DNA of 36,164 bases, from assembly GCA_049451635.1 (NCBI GenBank), contig JBMTVT010000015.1:1-36164 (forward strand), given 5' to 3'. The DNA comes from JBMTVT01 sp049451635. GTDB taxonomy: Bacteria > Bacteroidota > Bacteroidia > Flavobacteriales > Flavobacteriaceae. A program made the position numbers and the translations under genes. The notes under the pieces were generated by a model that had not been told where the DNA came from, ran no database searches, and worked only from the letters and a program-made list of their open reading frames with translations. This document shows, in pieces, positions 17,071 through 24,772 of the stretch (position 1 is its first letter; the number at the start of each line of letters is the position of its first letter).

Positions 17071-17144
17071 GGTGGAAGATCGGTCTCGAACCGACGACCT
17101 CCTGAACCACAATCAGGCGCTCTAACCAACTGAGCTACAACCAC
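17071..17144 (-). tRNA. tRNA-His (anticodon GTG)
   Basis: The minus strand folds into a cloverleaf: D stem GCTC/GAGC, anticodon stem CCTGA/TCAGG around loop TTGTGGT (anticodon GTG, His), variable loop AGGTC, and T arm GTCGG-TTCGAGA-CCGAT. The base before position 1 is G (17145), which supplies the G-1 that marks histidine tRNAs, and the discriminator is C. CCA is not encoded. By this alignment acceptor positions 5-68 and 6-67 are U-U, leaving five standard pairs. A terminator follows directly. Confidence 0.95.
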
Positions 17145-17238
17145 CATGTTATATGCATATTAAATGCGAGTGCAAATGTAAATGATTTGCTTCTTATCTA
17201 CAAAGACTTTTTTAATATTTTAATGTTAGTTTTTTAAT

Positions 17239-17958
17239 CTATTTTAAATCAAATAAACTATTAACTACAACATAACGTTCAACACTAAACCCTTCAGCAT
17301 ACTCAACCCCTACTAATCTTCCTAAATCCCTAGCTCTATATTTTACGCTATCGGTAAAGTTTTTACTTGATATTGGTGTTTCAGGTTCTTTACTATTTTC
17401 ATTATAAAACTGAGTTTTATAGGCTAAAACGGAATCCATTTTTTTATCCATAAATCCTGTAATATCAACTACAAAATCTGGCTCAAGGTTTTTCCATTGT
17501 ATGTAATGATATACCTGCTTTGGTCGCCATGGTTTTTGCATTTTATCATCATCATCATTTGTTTCGATTTTCATCAAGCCGCTCAAAAAACAAGCATCAC
17601 TAACCAACTTGCTACCTTTTCTGTGGTCTATATGTCTATCTTCAATGGCATTGCAAATCACAATTTCTGGTTGATATTTCCTTATTTTTTTAATAATCTC
17701 AAGTTGATGTATTTTATCATTAACAAAAAATCCATCTGCAAACTGCATGTTTTCCCTAATTGAAGCTCCTAAAATTTTAGCAGCCTTGTTAGCTTCATCA
17801 AATCTTGTTTCAATGGTGCCCCTAGTTCCTAATTCTCCCTGGGTTAAATCTATAATGCCTACTTTTTTACCATTGGCTATTTCTTTCGCTAATGTTCCTG
17901 CACATCCTAATTCAACATCATCTGGGTGTGCCCCAAAAGCAAGAATTTCTAATTTCAT
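17239..17958 (-). CDS. bshB1: Bacillithiol biosynthesis deacetylase BshB1
   Basis: A 239-residue zinc-dependent deacetylase of the PIG-L/LmbE family. It removes acetate from GlcNAc-malate, the second step in making bacillithiol, the low-molecular-weight thiol of Firmicutes and many Bacteroidota. The zinc and catalytic motif AHPDD is at 10-14 and the second metal motif RHIDHRKG at 108-115; ELGTRGT (42-48) and the ending YAEGFSVERY are typical of BshB1. It is a single gene in this window; the other bsh genes are not here. A TAGATTTG box lies just upstream. Confidence 0.93.
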   Translation of the reverse strand: MKLEILAFGAHPDDVELGCAGTLAKEIANGKKVGIIDLTQGELGTRGTIETRFDEANKAAKILGASIRENMQFADGFFVNDKIHQLEIIKKIRKYQPEIVICNAIEDRHIDHRKGSKLVSDACFLSGLMKIETNDDDDKMQKPWRPKQVYHYIQWKNLEPDFVVDITGFMDKKMDSVLAYKTQFYNENSKEPETPISSKNFTDSVKYRARDLGRLVGVEYAEGFSVERYVVVNSLFDLK

Positions 17959-17981
17959 AACAGTTTTTTATAATTTTAAAT

Positions 17982-17989
17982 CAAATCTA
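17982..17989 (-). promoter_or_regulatory. Candidate -7 promoter element of bshB1
   Basis: The minus strand reads TAGATTTG, matching TAnnTTTG, 23 nt before the bshB1 ATG. A TTG lies 23 nt upstream, slightly beyond the usual spacing. Confidence 0.45.
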
Positions 17990-18130
17990 TTATCTACACA
18001 AGTCATTATTTTCAACAAAAATTTACAATCCATCAAAACCTAATATCACGCAAACGTATTCGTAAATGATATTGTCATTTTTAATATAGCAAAATTAATA
18101 ATAATTTAAAAATACACTACACAAGCAAAG

Positions 18131-18146
18131 TATGACAATAGTCATA
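18131..18146. promoter_or_regulatory. Palindromic operator candidate TATGACAATAGTCATA
   Basis: Perfect 6-bp arms TATGAC/GTCATA around AATA, 107 nt before the SLC13 start. The core TGACAATAGTCA differs by one base from the palindrome at 12644-12655. A weak -7-like TTACTTTG is at 18173-18180, which would put the palindrome roughly 45-50 nt upstream of transcription, a position that suits an activator. Confidence 0.5.
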
Positions 18147-18252
18147 ATTATTAGCTTTAATGCAATGTAATTTTACTTTGTAATTAATAAGCAACTTTTA
18201 TAAGAAATTTAATAACTTATATAACTGTAAAGCTAATAAACAATTACAAGAT

Positions 18253-20094
18253 ATGATCTATTTAATGCTCCTCATTTTAGTTGTAACCATTATCCTTTTT
18301 ATCTGGGGAAAGTTTCCGCCCGATGTTATTGCTCTTATATCTATGATTAGCTTGTTTTTAACGGGCATTCTAGATATGACGGAAACCCTTAGCGGATTCA
18401 GTAATCCTACCGTTATCATGATTGCTGCGCTTTTTATTATTGGTGAAGGAATTGCCCAAACCGGATGGACTGCCATGGCTGGTAAAAAGTTTATTGAATG
18501 GGCAGGAAAAAGTATTCCAAAATTATTAGTTATTGTTACCTTAGGAGCTGGCGTATTATCTGGCTTTGTTAGTAATACTGGGACAGTTGCAACCTTAATG
18601 CCACTTACCATATCATCTGCTTGGGGCATTGGCACCTTACCATCTAAAATGTTAATGCCCGTAGCATTTGGCTCAAATACAGGTGGTTTATTAACTTTAA
18701 CAGGTACTCCACCAAATATTATTGTCAGTAATGCATTATTAGATGGTGGTTATGAAGGATTTTCATTTTTTGAATTTGGATTAATAGGTGTTCCTCTATT
18801 GATTGTGGCCCTTTTATATTTTAGATATGTAGGCCACAAATTATTGCCTAAAAACAAAACCAATAATAAACCAGTAAATATAGAGTCTACGTTACATAAT
18901 TGGATAGAAGCCTATAAAGTTGACAGTGGTTATTACCGATTACGTGTTCGTTCCATCTCACCTTTACTTAACACTAAAATACAGGATTGGGAATTTGAAA
19001 AAAATTACAACGTATCTATTATTAGAATAAAAAGAAGACACCCAAATGTTTTAAAGGGAATCCCAGGATTTGAGGAGTTTCCAAGTCCAAATACCATGTT
19101 TCTTTACCATGATATAATCACAGTAAAAGGAGAAACTGAAGCCATAAATAAGATTATGATTACTTTTAGATTAGGTTTATTACCTCTAGAACCAATTACT
19201 GATGAATTAAAACACAATTTAATAAACCAAGAGGTGGGCATGACCGAGGTGATAGTAAACCCGAATTCTATTCTAGTTGGAAAAAAATATAAATTAGGAG
19301 ATTACTTTAAACGATTTGGCATTCAACTTTTAGCCGCTTCCAGAAATAACAAACCATTAGAAACAAAAGAAATTACGGTTAAGGTTGGAGACGCTTTTTT
19401 AATTCGTGGTACTTGGGAACATATAGACGATTTGAAAAAACAACATGAAAACTTAGTAATTATAGGTAGTCCTGAAGGTATGGCTAAAAATGTAGAAAGC
19501 TTAAATTTAAAGTCATACATAGCATTGGGTGCATTATTACTCATGATTGTATTCATGGTTTTTGATATTGTGCCAGGGTCTATAGCAGCTTTAATTTCAG
19601 CAGGAATAGTTTTGCTTACTGGTTGTGTTCCTATTTCAAAAGCATATAAAGGCATCAGTTGGACAAGCGTAGTCATGATAGCTGCCATGATACCCATGGG
19701 AATCGCATTGCAAAAAACAGGAACTGCACAAATAATAGCTAATGGATTGGTAAATTATTTAGGAGCCATTCATCCTGTTGTATTATTGGGTGGCGTATTT
19801 TTATTAACCACAACTTTTAGTCAAGTAATCAATAACTCTGCAACAGCCGTTTTAATGGCACCTATAGCCATTTTAGCAGCAAGTTCTTTGAGCTTATCTC
19901 CAGAACCATTTATGATAGTAGTTGCCATAAGTGCTTCAACAGCTTTTTTAACCCCAATTGGCACAACAACCAATGCTATGGTTATGACTGCTGGTGGCTA
20001 TAAATTTATAGATTACTTAAAGGTAGGCGCTCCACTCCTACTACTTTTTTTAATTATTACATTAACATTAGTGCCAATAATATGGCCGTTTTAG
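18253..20094 (+). CDS. SLC13/DASS-type anion transporter with RCK-C domains
   Basis: A 613-residue inner-membrane transporter. The two halves of the SLC13 (divalent anion:sodium symporter) fold surround a cytoplasmic insert. Half 1 has VSNTGTVATLMP (106-117), the Ser-Asn-Thr substrate/sodium motif, then LTGTPPNIIVS; half 2 has the paired NNSATAVLMAP and TPIGTTTNAMV. The insert (about 205-400) holds two RCK/TrkA-C-like domains, which often sense nucleotides or ions. Substrates of the family include C4-dicarboxylates, citrate and sulphate. pckA starts 34 nt later in the same direction, which makes succinate, fumarate, malate or oxaloacetate a reasonable guess. A palindromic site lies upstream. 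Confidence 0.88.
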   Translation: MIYLMLLILVVTIILFIWGKFPPDVIALISMISLFLTGILDMTETLSGFSNPTVIMIAALFIIGEGIAQTGWTAMAGKKFIEWAGKSIPKLLVIVTLGAGVLSGFVSNTGTVATLMPLTISSAWGIGTLPSKMLMPVAFGSNTGGLLTLTGTPPNIIVSNALLDGGYEGFSFFEFGLIGVPLLIVALLYFRYVGHKLLPKNKTNNKPVNIESTLHNWIEAYKVDSGYYRLRVRSISPLLNTKIQDWEFEKNYNVSIIRIKRRHPNVLKGIPGFEEFPSPNTMFLYHDIITVKGETEAINKIMITFRLGLLPLEPITDELKHNLINQEVGMTEVIVNPNSILVGKKYKLGDYFKRFGIQLLAASRNNKPLETKEITVKVGDAFLIRGTWEHIDDLKKQHENLVIIGSPEGMAKNVESLNLKSYIALGALLLMIVFMVFDIVPGSIAALISAGIVLLTGCVPISKAYKGISWTSVVMIAAMIPMGIALQKTGTAQIIANGLVNYLGAIHPVVLLGGVFLLTTTFSQVINNSATAVLMAPIAILAASSLSLSPEPFMIVVAISASTAFLTPIGTTTNAMVMTAGGYKFIDYLKVGAPLLLLFLIITLTLVPIIWPF

Positions 20095-20128
20095 ATAAAA
20101 ATTAATAAGAACCTTAAAATTAAATAAA

Positions 20129-21760
20129 ATGAAAGAGTCAGCAACAATTCAAAATCAAATAGATTTAGAAACATATGGATTAAAAAACGTGAATGCCCAT
20201 TGGAACTTATCTCCTGAAACACTTCAAAAAATTACAGTAGAAAAAGGCATGGGTAGAGAAACCGCAAATGGGACTTTGGCAATAAATACCGGAAAATTTA
20301 CAGGACGTTCTCCACAAGACCGTTTTATTGTTAAAGATAATTATACAGAAGAAAAAGTTTGGTGGGGTAAAACCAATAAAGCTATCTCTCCAGAAAATTT
20401 TGATAAACTTGAAAAAGAGGTTACAAAATACTTATCTGGGAAAGAAATTTATGTAAGAGATGGCTATGTTTGCGCCGATCCAGAGTACAGGACAAATATT
20501 AGAACCATAACAGAGTACCCATGGTCTAACCTATTTGTTTACAACATGTTTTTAAGACCCGGTGAAAGCGAACTTGAAAACTTTGAAGAAGATTGGTTGA
20601 TTCTAGATGCTCCAGGTTATGAATGTCCAGATCCTAAAGCTTATGGAATTCGTCAAGGCAACTTTTCAATTATTAATTTTACTAAAAAAATAGCCTTAAT
20701 TGGCGGTTCAGCTTACACTGGAGAAATGAAAAAAGGTATTTTTTCTGCTTTAAATATGATTTTACCAACCGATAAAAATGTTCTCCCTATGCATTGTTCT
20801 GCCAATGTTGGCAAAAAAGGAGATACAGCCATTTTCTTTGGATTATCAGGAACAGGAAAAACAACGCTTTCAGCAGACCCTGAAAGAAAGCTAATTGGTG
20901 ATGATGAGCATGGTTGGACTTCTGATAACGTTATTTTTAACTTTGAAGGAGGCTGCTATGCAAAAGTGATTGATTTAACTGAAGAAAAGGAACCAGATAT
21001 TTTTAGAGCCGTGAAACCTGGCGCATTACTTGAAAACATTGTTATTAAAGATAACGGTGAACCTGATTATGAAGATAGTAGCATCACACAAAATACTCGA
21101 GTAAGTTACCCTATTTACCATATTGATACTATTCAAGAAACACTTTATGCCGATAATCCTAAAAACATTTTCTTTTTAACATGCGATGCTTTTGGAGTTC
21201 TACCTCCAGTTTCTAAATTAACACCTGGACAAGCAGCTTATCACTTTATTTCTGGTTACACAGCCAAAGTAGCGGGAACAGAAGCTGGAATTACTGAACC
21301 TGTACCATCATTCTCTGCTTGTTTTGGCGAGCCATTTATGCCATTGCACCCAACAGTTTATGGCGAAATGTTAAGCAAAAAAATGACCGAAGCTGGCGTA
21401 AATGTTTGGTTAATTAATACAGGCTGGAGCGGTGGCGCTTATGGTGTGGGTTCTCGTATAAAGTTAAAATATACCAGAGCTATGATAACAGCTATTTTAA
21501 ATGGAGAATTAGATGATGTTGATTATGAACAAAATTTCATATTTGGCTTATTCATGCCGAAATACTGTCCTGGTGTTCCTTCAGAAATTTTAGATCCGAT
21601 GAACACTTGGTTACAAAAAGGTGCCTATGTTGGTAAAGCTATTCAGTTAGCACACTCTTTCCACTTAAATTTTGAGAAATTTACCCACCAAGCATCTGAA
21701 CAAATTATTGAAGGAGGCCCGTTAATTGATGAACACCATCATTTAAACGAGCACTTTTAA
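20129..21760 (+). CDS. pckA: ATP-dependent phosphoenolpyruvate carboxykinase
   Basis: A 543-residue enzyme that converts oxaloacetate and ATP to PEP, CO2 and ADP, the entry to gluconeogenesis; in some anaerobes it runs in reverse. Motifs are intact: substrate-binding FTGRSPQDRF (57-66), P-loop GLSGTGKTTLS (238-248), metal motif IGDDEHGW (256-263) and the later NTGWSGGAYGVGSRI. The length fits the bacterial ATP type. It sits 34 nt after the SLC13 transporter with no terminator between, so both are probably one operon joining uptake of C4 acids to PEP synthesis. A clear terminator follows. Confidence 0.97.
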   Translation: MKESATIQNQIDLETYGLKNVNAHWNLSPETLQKITVEKGMGRETANGTLAINTGKFTGRSPQDRFIVKDNYTEEKVWWGKTNKAISPENFDKLEKEVTKYLSGKEIYVRDGYVCADPEYRTNIRTITEYPWSNLFVYNMFLRPGESELENFEEDWLILDAPGYECPDPKAYGIRQGNFSIINFTKKIALIGGSAYTGEMKKGIFSALNMILPTDKNVLPMHCSANVGKKGDTAIFFGLSGTGKTTLSADPERKLIGDDEHGWTSDNVIFNFEGGCYAKVIDLTEEKEPDIFRAVKPGALLENIVIKDNGEPDYEDSSITQNTRVSYPIYHIDTIQETLYADNPKNIFFLTCDAFGVLPPVSKLTPGQAAYHFISGYTAKVAGTEAGITEPVPSFSACFGEPFMPLHPTVYGEMLSKKMTEAGVNVWLINTGWSGGAYGVGSRIKLKYTRAMITAILNGELDDVDYEQNFIFGLFMPKYCPGVPSEILDPMNTWLQKGAYVGKAIQLAHSFHLNFEKFTHQASEQIIEGGPLIDEHHHLNEHF

Positions 21761-21781
21761 TAGGGGTCTTTATTCAATGTG

Positions 21782-21807
21782 AAAGGAGCTCGTAATTGGG
21801 CTCCTTT
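21782..21807 (+). terminator. Intrinsic terminator of the SLC13-pckA operon
   Basis: AAAGGAGC, a 10-nt loop, GCTCCTTT, followed by TATTTAATTATTTT. The 8-bp stem lies 22 nt after the pckA stop. Confidence 0.8.
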
Positions 21808-21871
21808 TATTTAATTATTTTATTAAATCTAGCATTGCTTATCGCGATATCAAGGCTATTATTGTTTTAAA

Positions 21872-22543
21872 ATGAAGTACTTTTTAGCAGTTATATTATT
21901 ATTCAACATAACTTTAAGCCACTCACAGACATCACCAGAATATAAATTGGGTTCTTGGTATATGCTAGATGCCAACCATAGAATCTCTGATGATTTTAGT
22001 ATTAAAACAGGCTTCCAACTACGAACATTTGAAGTTTTTAACAACTTAAATGTTTTGTTTTATTATACCGGGGTTAATTATCACTTAAATAAAAAAACAA
22101 CTATAACACTAGCGTATTGCTATTTGGATATTGATAGAACTTTTGCCATTTCGGGTGAGACCCATTTATATGAAAACAGACCTTATGAGCAAATAATCTA
22201 TAAACATAAACTTTCAAATTTACAAATTTATCACAGATTGAGATTGGAACATCGGTTTCTTAATTTTAACCACAAGCATACAACATTACATAGATTTCGT
22301 TATTGCTTAGGAACTAAATTAAACTTAAACAAAACCTTGTTTATTGCTATAAATGACGAGATTTTTGTCAATCTTCAAGGAGAAGTTCTTACTGAAAACA
22401 GATTTTATACGGCATTGGGTATTAATCTTTCAAAAGGAAATAATATTCAACTTGGATATTTAAACCATGAAATCAATAATCAGAATTTACATCGTCTGCA
22501 AGTAGGGTTATTTATAAAAACCGATTTAAGGAAGTCTAAATAG
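21872..22543 (+). CDS. DUF2490 family outer-membrane protein
   Basis: A 223-residue protein with a signal peptide (MKYFLAVILLFNITLSHSQ). The mature part is alternating hydrophobic beta-strand sequence with GSWYMLDANHRISDDFSIKTGFQLR near the start, RLRLEHRFL in the middle, and ENRFYTALGINLSKGNNIQLGYLNH towards the end, the recognised pattern of DUF2490 barrels. The last strand ends in LQVGLFIKTDL. The function is unknown; members are thought to be outer-membrane beta barrels of about ten to twelve strands. It is convergent with the chimeric MATE/TMEM175 gene, with no gap between the two stop codons. Confidence 0.85.
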   Translation: MKYFLAVILLFNITLSHSQTSPEYKLGSWYMLDANHRISDDFSIKTGFQLRTFEVFNNLNVLFYYTGVNYHLNKKTTITLAYCYLDIDRTFAISGETHLYENRPYEQIIYKHKLSNLQIYHRLRLEHRFLNFNHKHTTLHRFRYCLGTKLNLNKTLFIAINDEIFVNLQGEVLTENRFYTALGINLSKGNNIQLGYLNHEINNQNLHRLQVGLFIKTDLRKSK

Positions 22544-23341
22544 CTATTTGTTATTCTCTTGCTTTAATACTTTTTCAATTCGAGAATCAGGAATCAACCA
22601 CATAATAGCTACCAAGATAAAAATAACCCCAGAAATCCAAACATAGTAAAATGCACTTATAATTCCTAGAGTATAAATAATAGGTGATGCCTTTCCTTTT
22701 AAATCTTTACCCAATGCTAGCGCCAAAATAGAATCTTTACCGTGGCTTTTTGTAATGAGTATTTGGAGTAAAAAATAAGCAAAGGCAGCAAATAAAAGTA
22801 CTATTCCATAAAGGAAAACAGATGCAGTTGTAAAATGATTCTCACCCATCCAGCCCGTCACAAATGGAATTAGTGACAGCCAAAAAAGCAAATGCATGTT
22901 CGCCCATAAAATACTACCAGTTACATACTTAACCGTTTGCATCATATGGTGGTTATTCCAATAAATAGCCAAATAAATAAAACTTAGTATATAACTCCCA
23001 AAAACTGGCAATAACGGTTTTAAATCTTCAAATTCACCACCATGGGGTACTTTTAACTCCAATACCATAATGGTCATAATGATGACCAAAACACCAAGAA
23101 AAATAACTTGTACTGCTGCATTTGATGCCCCTTTTAAATCTTTTTCGCCAACGCGTCTTGCAACTACTGTGGTTGCCGCCATACTTAAACCAATAGTAAC
23201 AGCATAAACTAAAGTTATTACAGATTCTGTTAAACCTATTGTGGCAACCGCATTTACGCTCACTTTTGATACATATAAAATATCAACTAAAGCAAAAATA
23301 GATTCCATGAGCATTTCTAAAATCATGGGGATAGAAAGCAT
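22544..23341 (-). CDS. Chimeric frame: MATE exporter start joined to TMEM175/DUF1211 channel
   Basis: The first about 83 residues (LSIPMILEMLMESIFALVD, ARRVGEKDLKGASNAAVQ) are the N-terminal part of a MATE-type drug/sodium antiporter. From about residue 85 (near 23090) the sequence becomes a bacterial TMEM175/DUF1211 potassium channel: TIMVLELKVPHGGEFEDL, then IYWNNHHMM, LWANMHLLFWLSLIPF and AVIMWLIPDSR-like end. The join falls at GVLVI, inside the first channel helix, so the signature RxxxFSD of that helix is lost. MATE coding continues upstream in frame to 23443 (ISFKQFIQYFKIAVTGKEQE) but has no ATG, TTG or GTG; ATG 23341 is the first normal start. Most likely a deletion fused two adjacent genes, leaving a product that is neither an exporter nor a normal channel. 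Confidence 0.75.
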   Translation of the reverse strand: MLSIPMILEMLMESIFALVDILYVSKVSVNAVATIGLTESVITLVYAVTIGLSMAATTVVARRVGEKDLKGASNAAVQVIFLGVLVIIMTIMVLELKVPHGGEFEDLKPLLPVFGSYILSFIYLAIYWNNHHMMQTVKYVTGSILWANMHLLFWLSLIPFVTGWMGENHFTTASVFLYGIVLLFAAFAYFLLQILITKSHGKDSILALALGKDLKGKASPIIYTLGIISAFYYVWISGVIFILVAIMWLIPDSRIEKVLKQENNK

Positions 23342-23645
23342 AAAAACCGTTCTACGAATACTACCTGAAGTGAACTCTTGCTCCTTGCCCGTAACTGCTA
23401 TTTTAAAGTATTGAATAAATTGTTTAAAGGAAATTTTATTTGATTACATTTTTAAATGATTATATGTAAGACATTGTCAAACGTTAAAACATTTAGCTCA
23501 TAATTAGCCCGATGGGGTTATCGGTGCTGGGTGGAAGTCAAATTAAACAATCATAAGTAACAAATATTGAAAAAATATTTAAATCTGCAAAACAGTTTTT
23601 TAGGGAGTTCTTTTCAATTCTTATATATTCGCAAAAAAATGAATT

Positions 23646-24305
23646 ATGCTAAAAGCGGTTATTTTTGATATGGATGGGGTTATTATTGATAGCGAACCTA
23701 TGCACAATGCAGCCTATAACGATATGTTTGATGAAGTTGGCATTAAAGTTTCCAATGAGTTATATGAATCCTTCACTGGGCAATCTACCATTAATATTTG
23801 CAAACGTTTGTGCGACCATTTCAACTTAAAACAATCTCCTGAAACTTTAGTTTCTATAAAACGCAAACACTACAAACAATTTTTTGAAAGCAATTCTGAA
23901 CTTACACTTATAAACGGGGTTTTTGATTTAATACAAGATTATCACAGCAATGGATTGAAATTGGTTTTAGCATCTTCGGCAGCTATGATAAGTATTGATC
24001 AAATTTTTGACCGTTTTGATTTACACCCTTATTTTATTGCCAAATTTAGTGGTGGCGATTTAAAACAAAGCAAACCACATCCAGAAATCTTCTTAAAAGC
24101 TGTTGAAGCTACAGGGTTTAAAAATGAAGAATGTATGGTTATTGAAGACTCCACAAACGGCATTGAAGCTGCCAAAGCCGCCAACGTTTTTTGTGTTGGC
24201 TATGATAGTTTTCACTCAAAAAATCAAGATTACAGCAAAGCAGATTGGGTTATTAAAGATTTTAAAGAGATTGCTTTTGAGCATATTGATAAAGTTTTTA
24301 AATAA
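23646..24305 (+). CDS. HAD family phosphatase, beta-phosphoglucomutase-like
   Basis: A 219-residue HAD hydrolase of subfamily IA with a helical cap. Motif I is FDMDGVIIDSEP with nucleophile Asp8 and general acid Asp10. Motif II is the Ser in LASSAA, motif III the Lys in LKQSKPHPEIF, and motif IV VIEDSTNGIEAAKAA. The SKPHPEIFLKA stretch and DSxxGIxAA ending are shared with beta-phosphoglucomutase and small sugar- or nucleotide-phosphate phosphatases, so the substrate cannot be fixed. It is a single gene, ended by a hairpin terminator. Confidence 0.88.
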   Translation: MLKAVIFDMDGVIIDSEPMHNAAYNDMFDEVGIKVSNELYESFTGQSTINICKRLCDHFNLKQSPETLVSIKRKHYKQFFESNSELTLINGVFDLIQDYHSNGLKLVLASSAAMISIDQIFDRFDLHPYFIAKFSGGDLKQSKPHPEIFLKAVEATGFKNEECMVIEDSTNGIEAAKAANVFCVGYDSFHSKNQDYSKADWVIKDFKEIAFEHIDKVFK

Positions 24306-24308
24306 AAA

Positions 24309-24328
24309 AAGAGGGCTCACACCCTCTT
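24309..24328. terminator. Intrinsic terminator after the HAD gene
   Basis: AAGAGGG, loop CTCACA, CCCTCTT, with an A run before and TATATTAAT after. It lies just past the HAD stop, and just past the remnant gene on the other strand. Confidence 0.75.
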
Positions 24329-24348
24329 ATATTAATCGTCTAAAATGT

Positions 24349-24612
24349 CTAAGCTTCCTTGCTTCCACCACCAAAAATCTTTTTATAGAACCCGCTAATC
24401 AAAGCTAATGCTCCAATAGCAATAAACTTCCAGAATTTTAATATCAAGGCAAAAAAAAACAGCCTTTGGCAATATTTTGCCTGCTATTAAACCACCTATA
24501 CCATATGTAGCCACTTTATCAATGTTTGGGTTAAAACCTGAATATCTATTCCCTGTAGTGAATTCAACGCTTTTAAAATATTATCCCTATCGCTTTTAAA
24601 TGATAATATTAG
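24349..24612 (-). pseudogene. DUF2167 membrane protein, C-terminal remnant with frameshifts
   Basis: The last about 88 codons of a DUF2167-type protein on the minus strand: SFKSDRDNILKA, then VEFTTGNRYSGFNPNIDK, VATYGIGGLIAGKILPKAV and the membrane end LILKFWKFIAIGALALISGFY ending KKIFGGGSKEA (stop at 24349-24351). Two shifts are visible. One base appears missing at GCG-GTT near 24570. An extra T lies in the nine-base run (A run 24451-24459 on the plus strand). The first two thirds of the normal protein of about 300 residues are absent; upstream lie only the direct repeats and the satD-like gene. It is a truncated relic, and the shifts are consistent with loss of selection. Confidence 0.75.
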
Positions 24613-24639
24613 GAGAAATACTTTTGATACTTTAGGTTT

Positions 24640-24723
24640 AATTATTATCTATTAAAATTATATTTTAAATTATTATCTATATAAGTTATATTTTTAATTA
24701 TTATCTATTTAAATTATATTTTT
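24640..24723. repeat. Three tandem 28-bp direct repeats upstream of the satD-like gene
   Basis: Units start at 24640, 24668 and 24696, each beginning AATTATTATCTAT and ending TTATATTTT(A/T). Units 2 and 3 differ at three positions and unit 1 at a few more. The array stops exactly where the -33 promoter box begins (its last TTT is the start of TTTG 24721-24724). Sites spaced by 28 bp, near 2.7 helical turns, suggest a binding array for a regulator such as the downstream HTH protein; an AT-rich UP-like element is the simpler alternative. Confidence 0.75.
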
Positions 24724-24752
24724 GTTTTTATGATTAATAATTCTTAAATTTG
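24721..24752 (+). promoter_or_regulatory. Consensus promoter of the satD-like/DUF3307 operon
   Basis: TTTG (24721-24724), a 20-nt spacer and TAAATTTG (24745-24752) match the Bacteroidota consensus exactly. The ATG is 20 nt beyond the -7 box. A second TATTTTTG (24717-24724) overlaps the -33 box and the last repeat. Confidence 0.75.
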
Positions 24753-24772
24753 AAAGTAAATTTTCCAATATT

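Noticed and set aside
18067..18077. TGATATTGTCA as a third copy of the TGACAAT palindrome
   Set aside because: It is 11 bp long and not 12, with a mismatch in one arm, so it does not fit the same site.
23509..23524. GC-rich hairpin CCGAT/ATCGG in an AT-rich gap
   Set aside because: A five-pair stem with no T run and no known RNA motif; possibly debris near the chimeric gene, but nothing firm.
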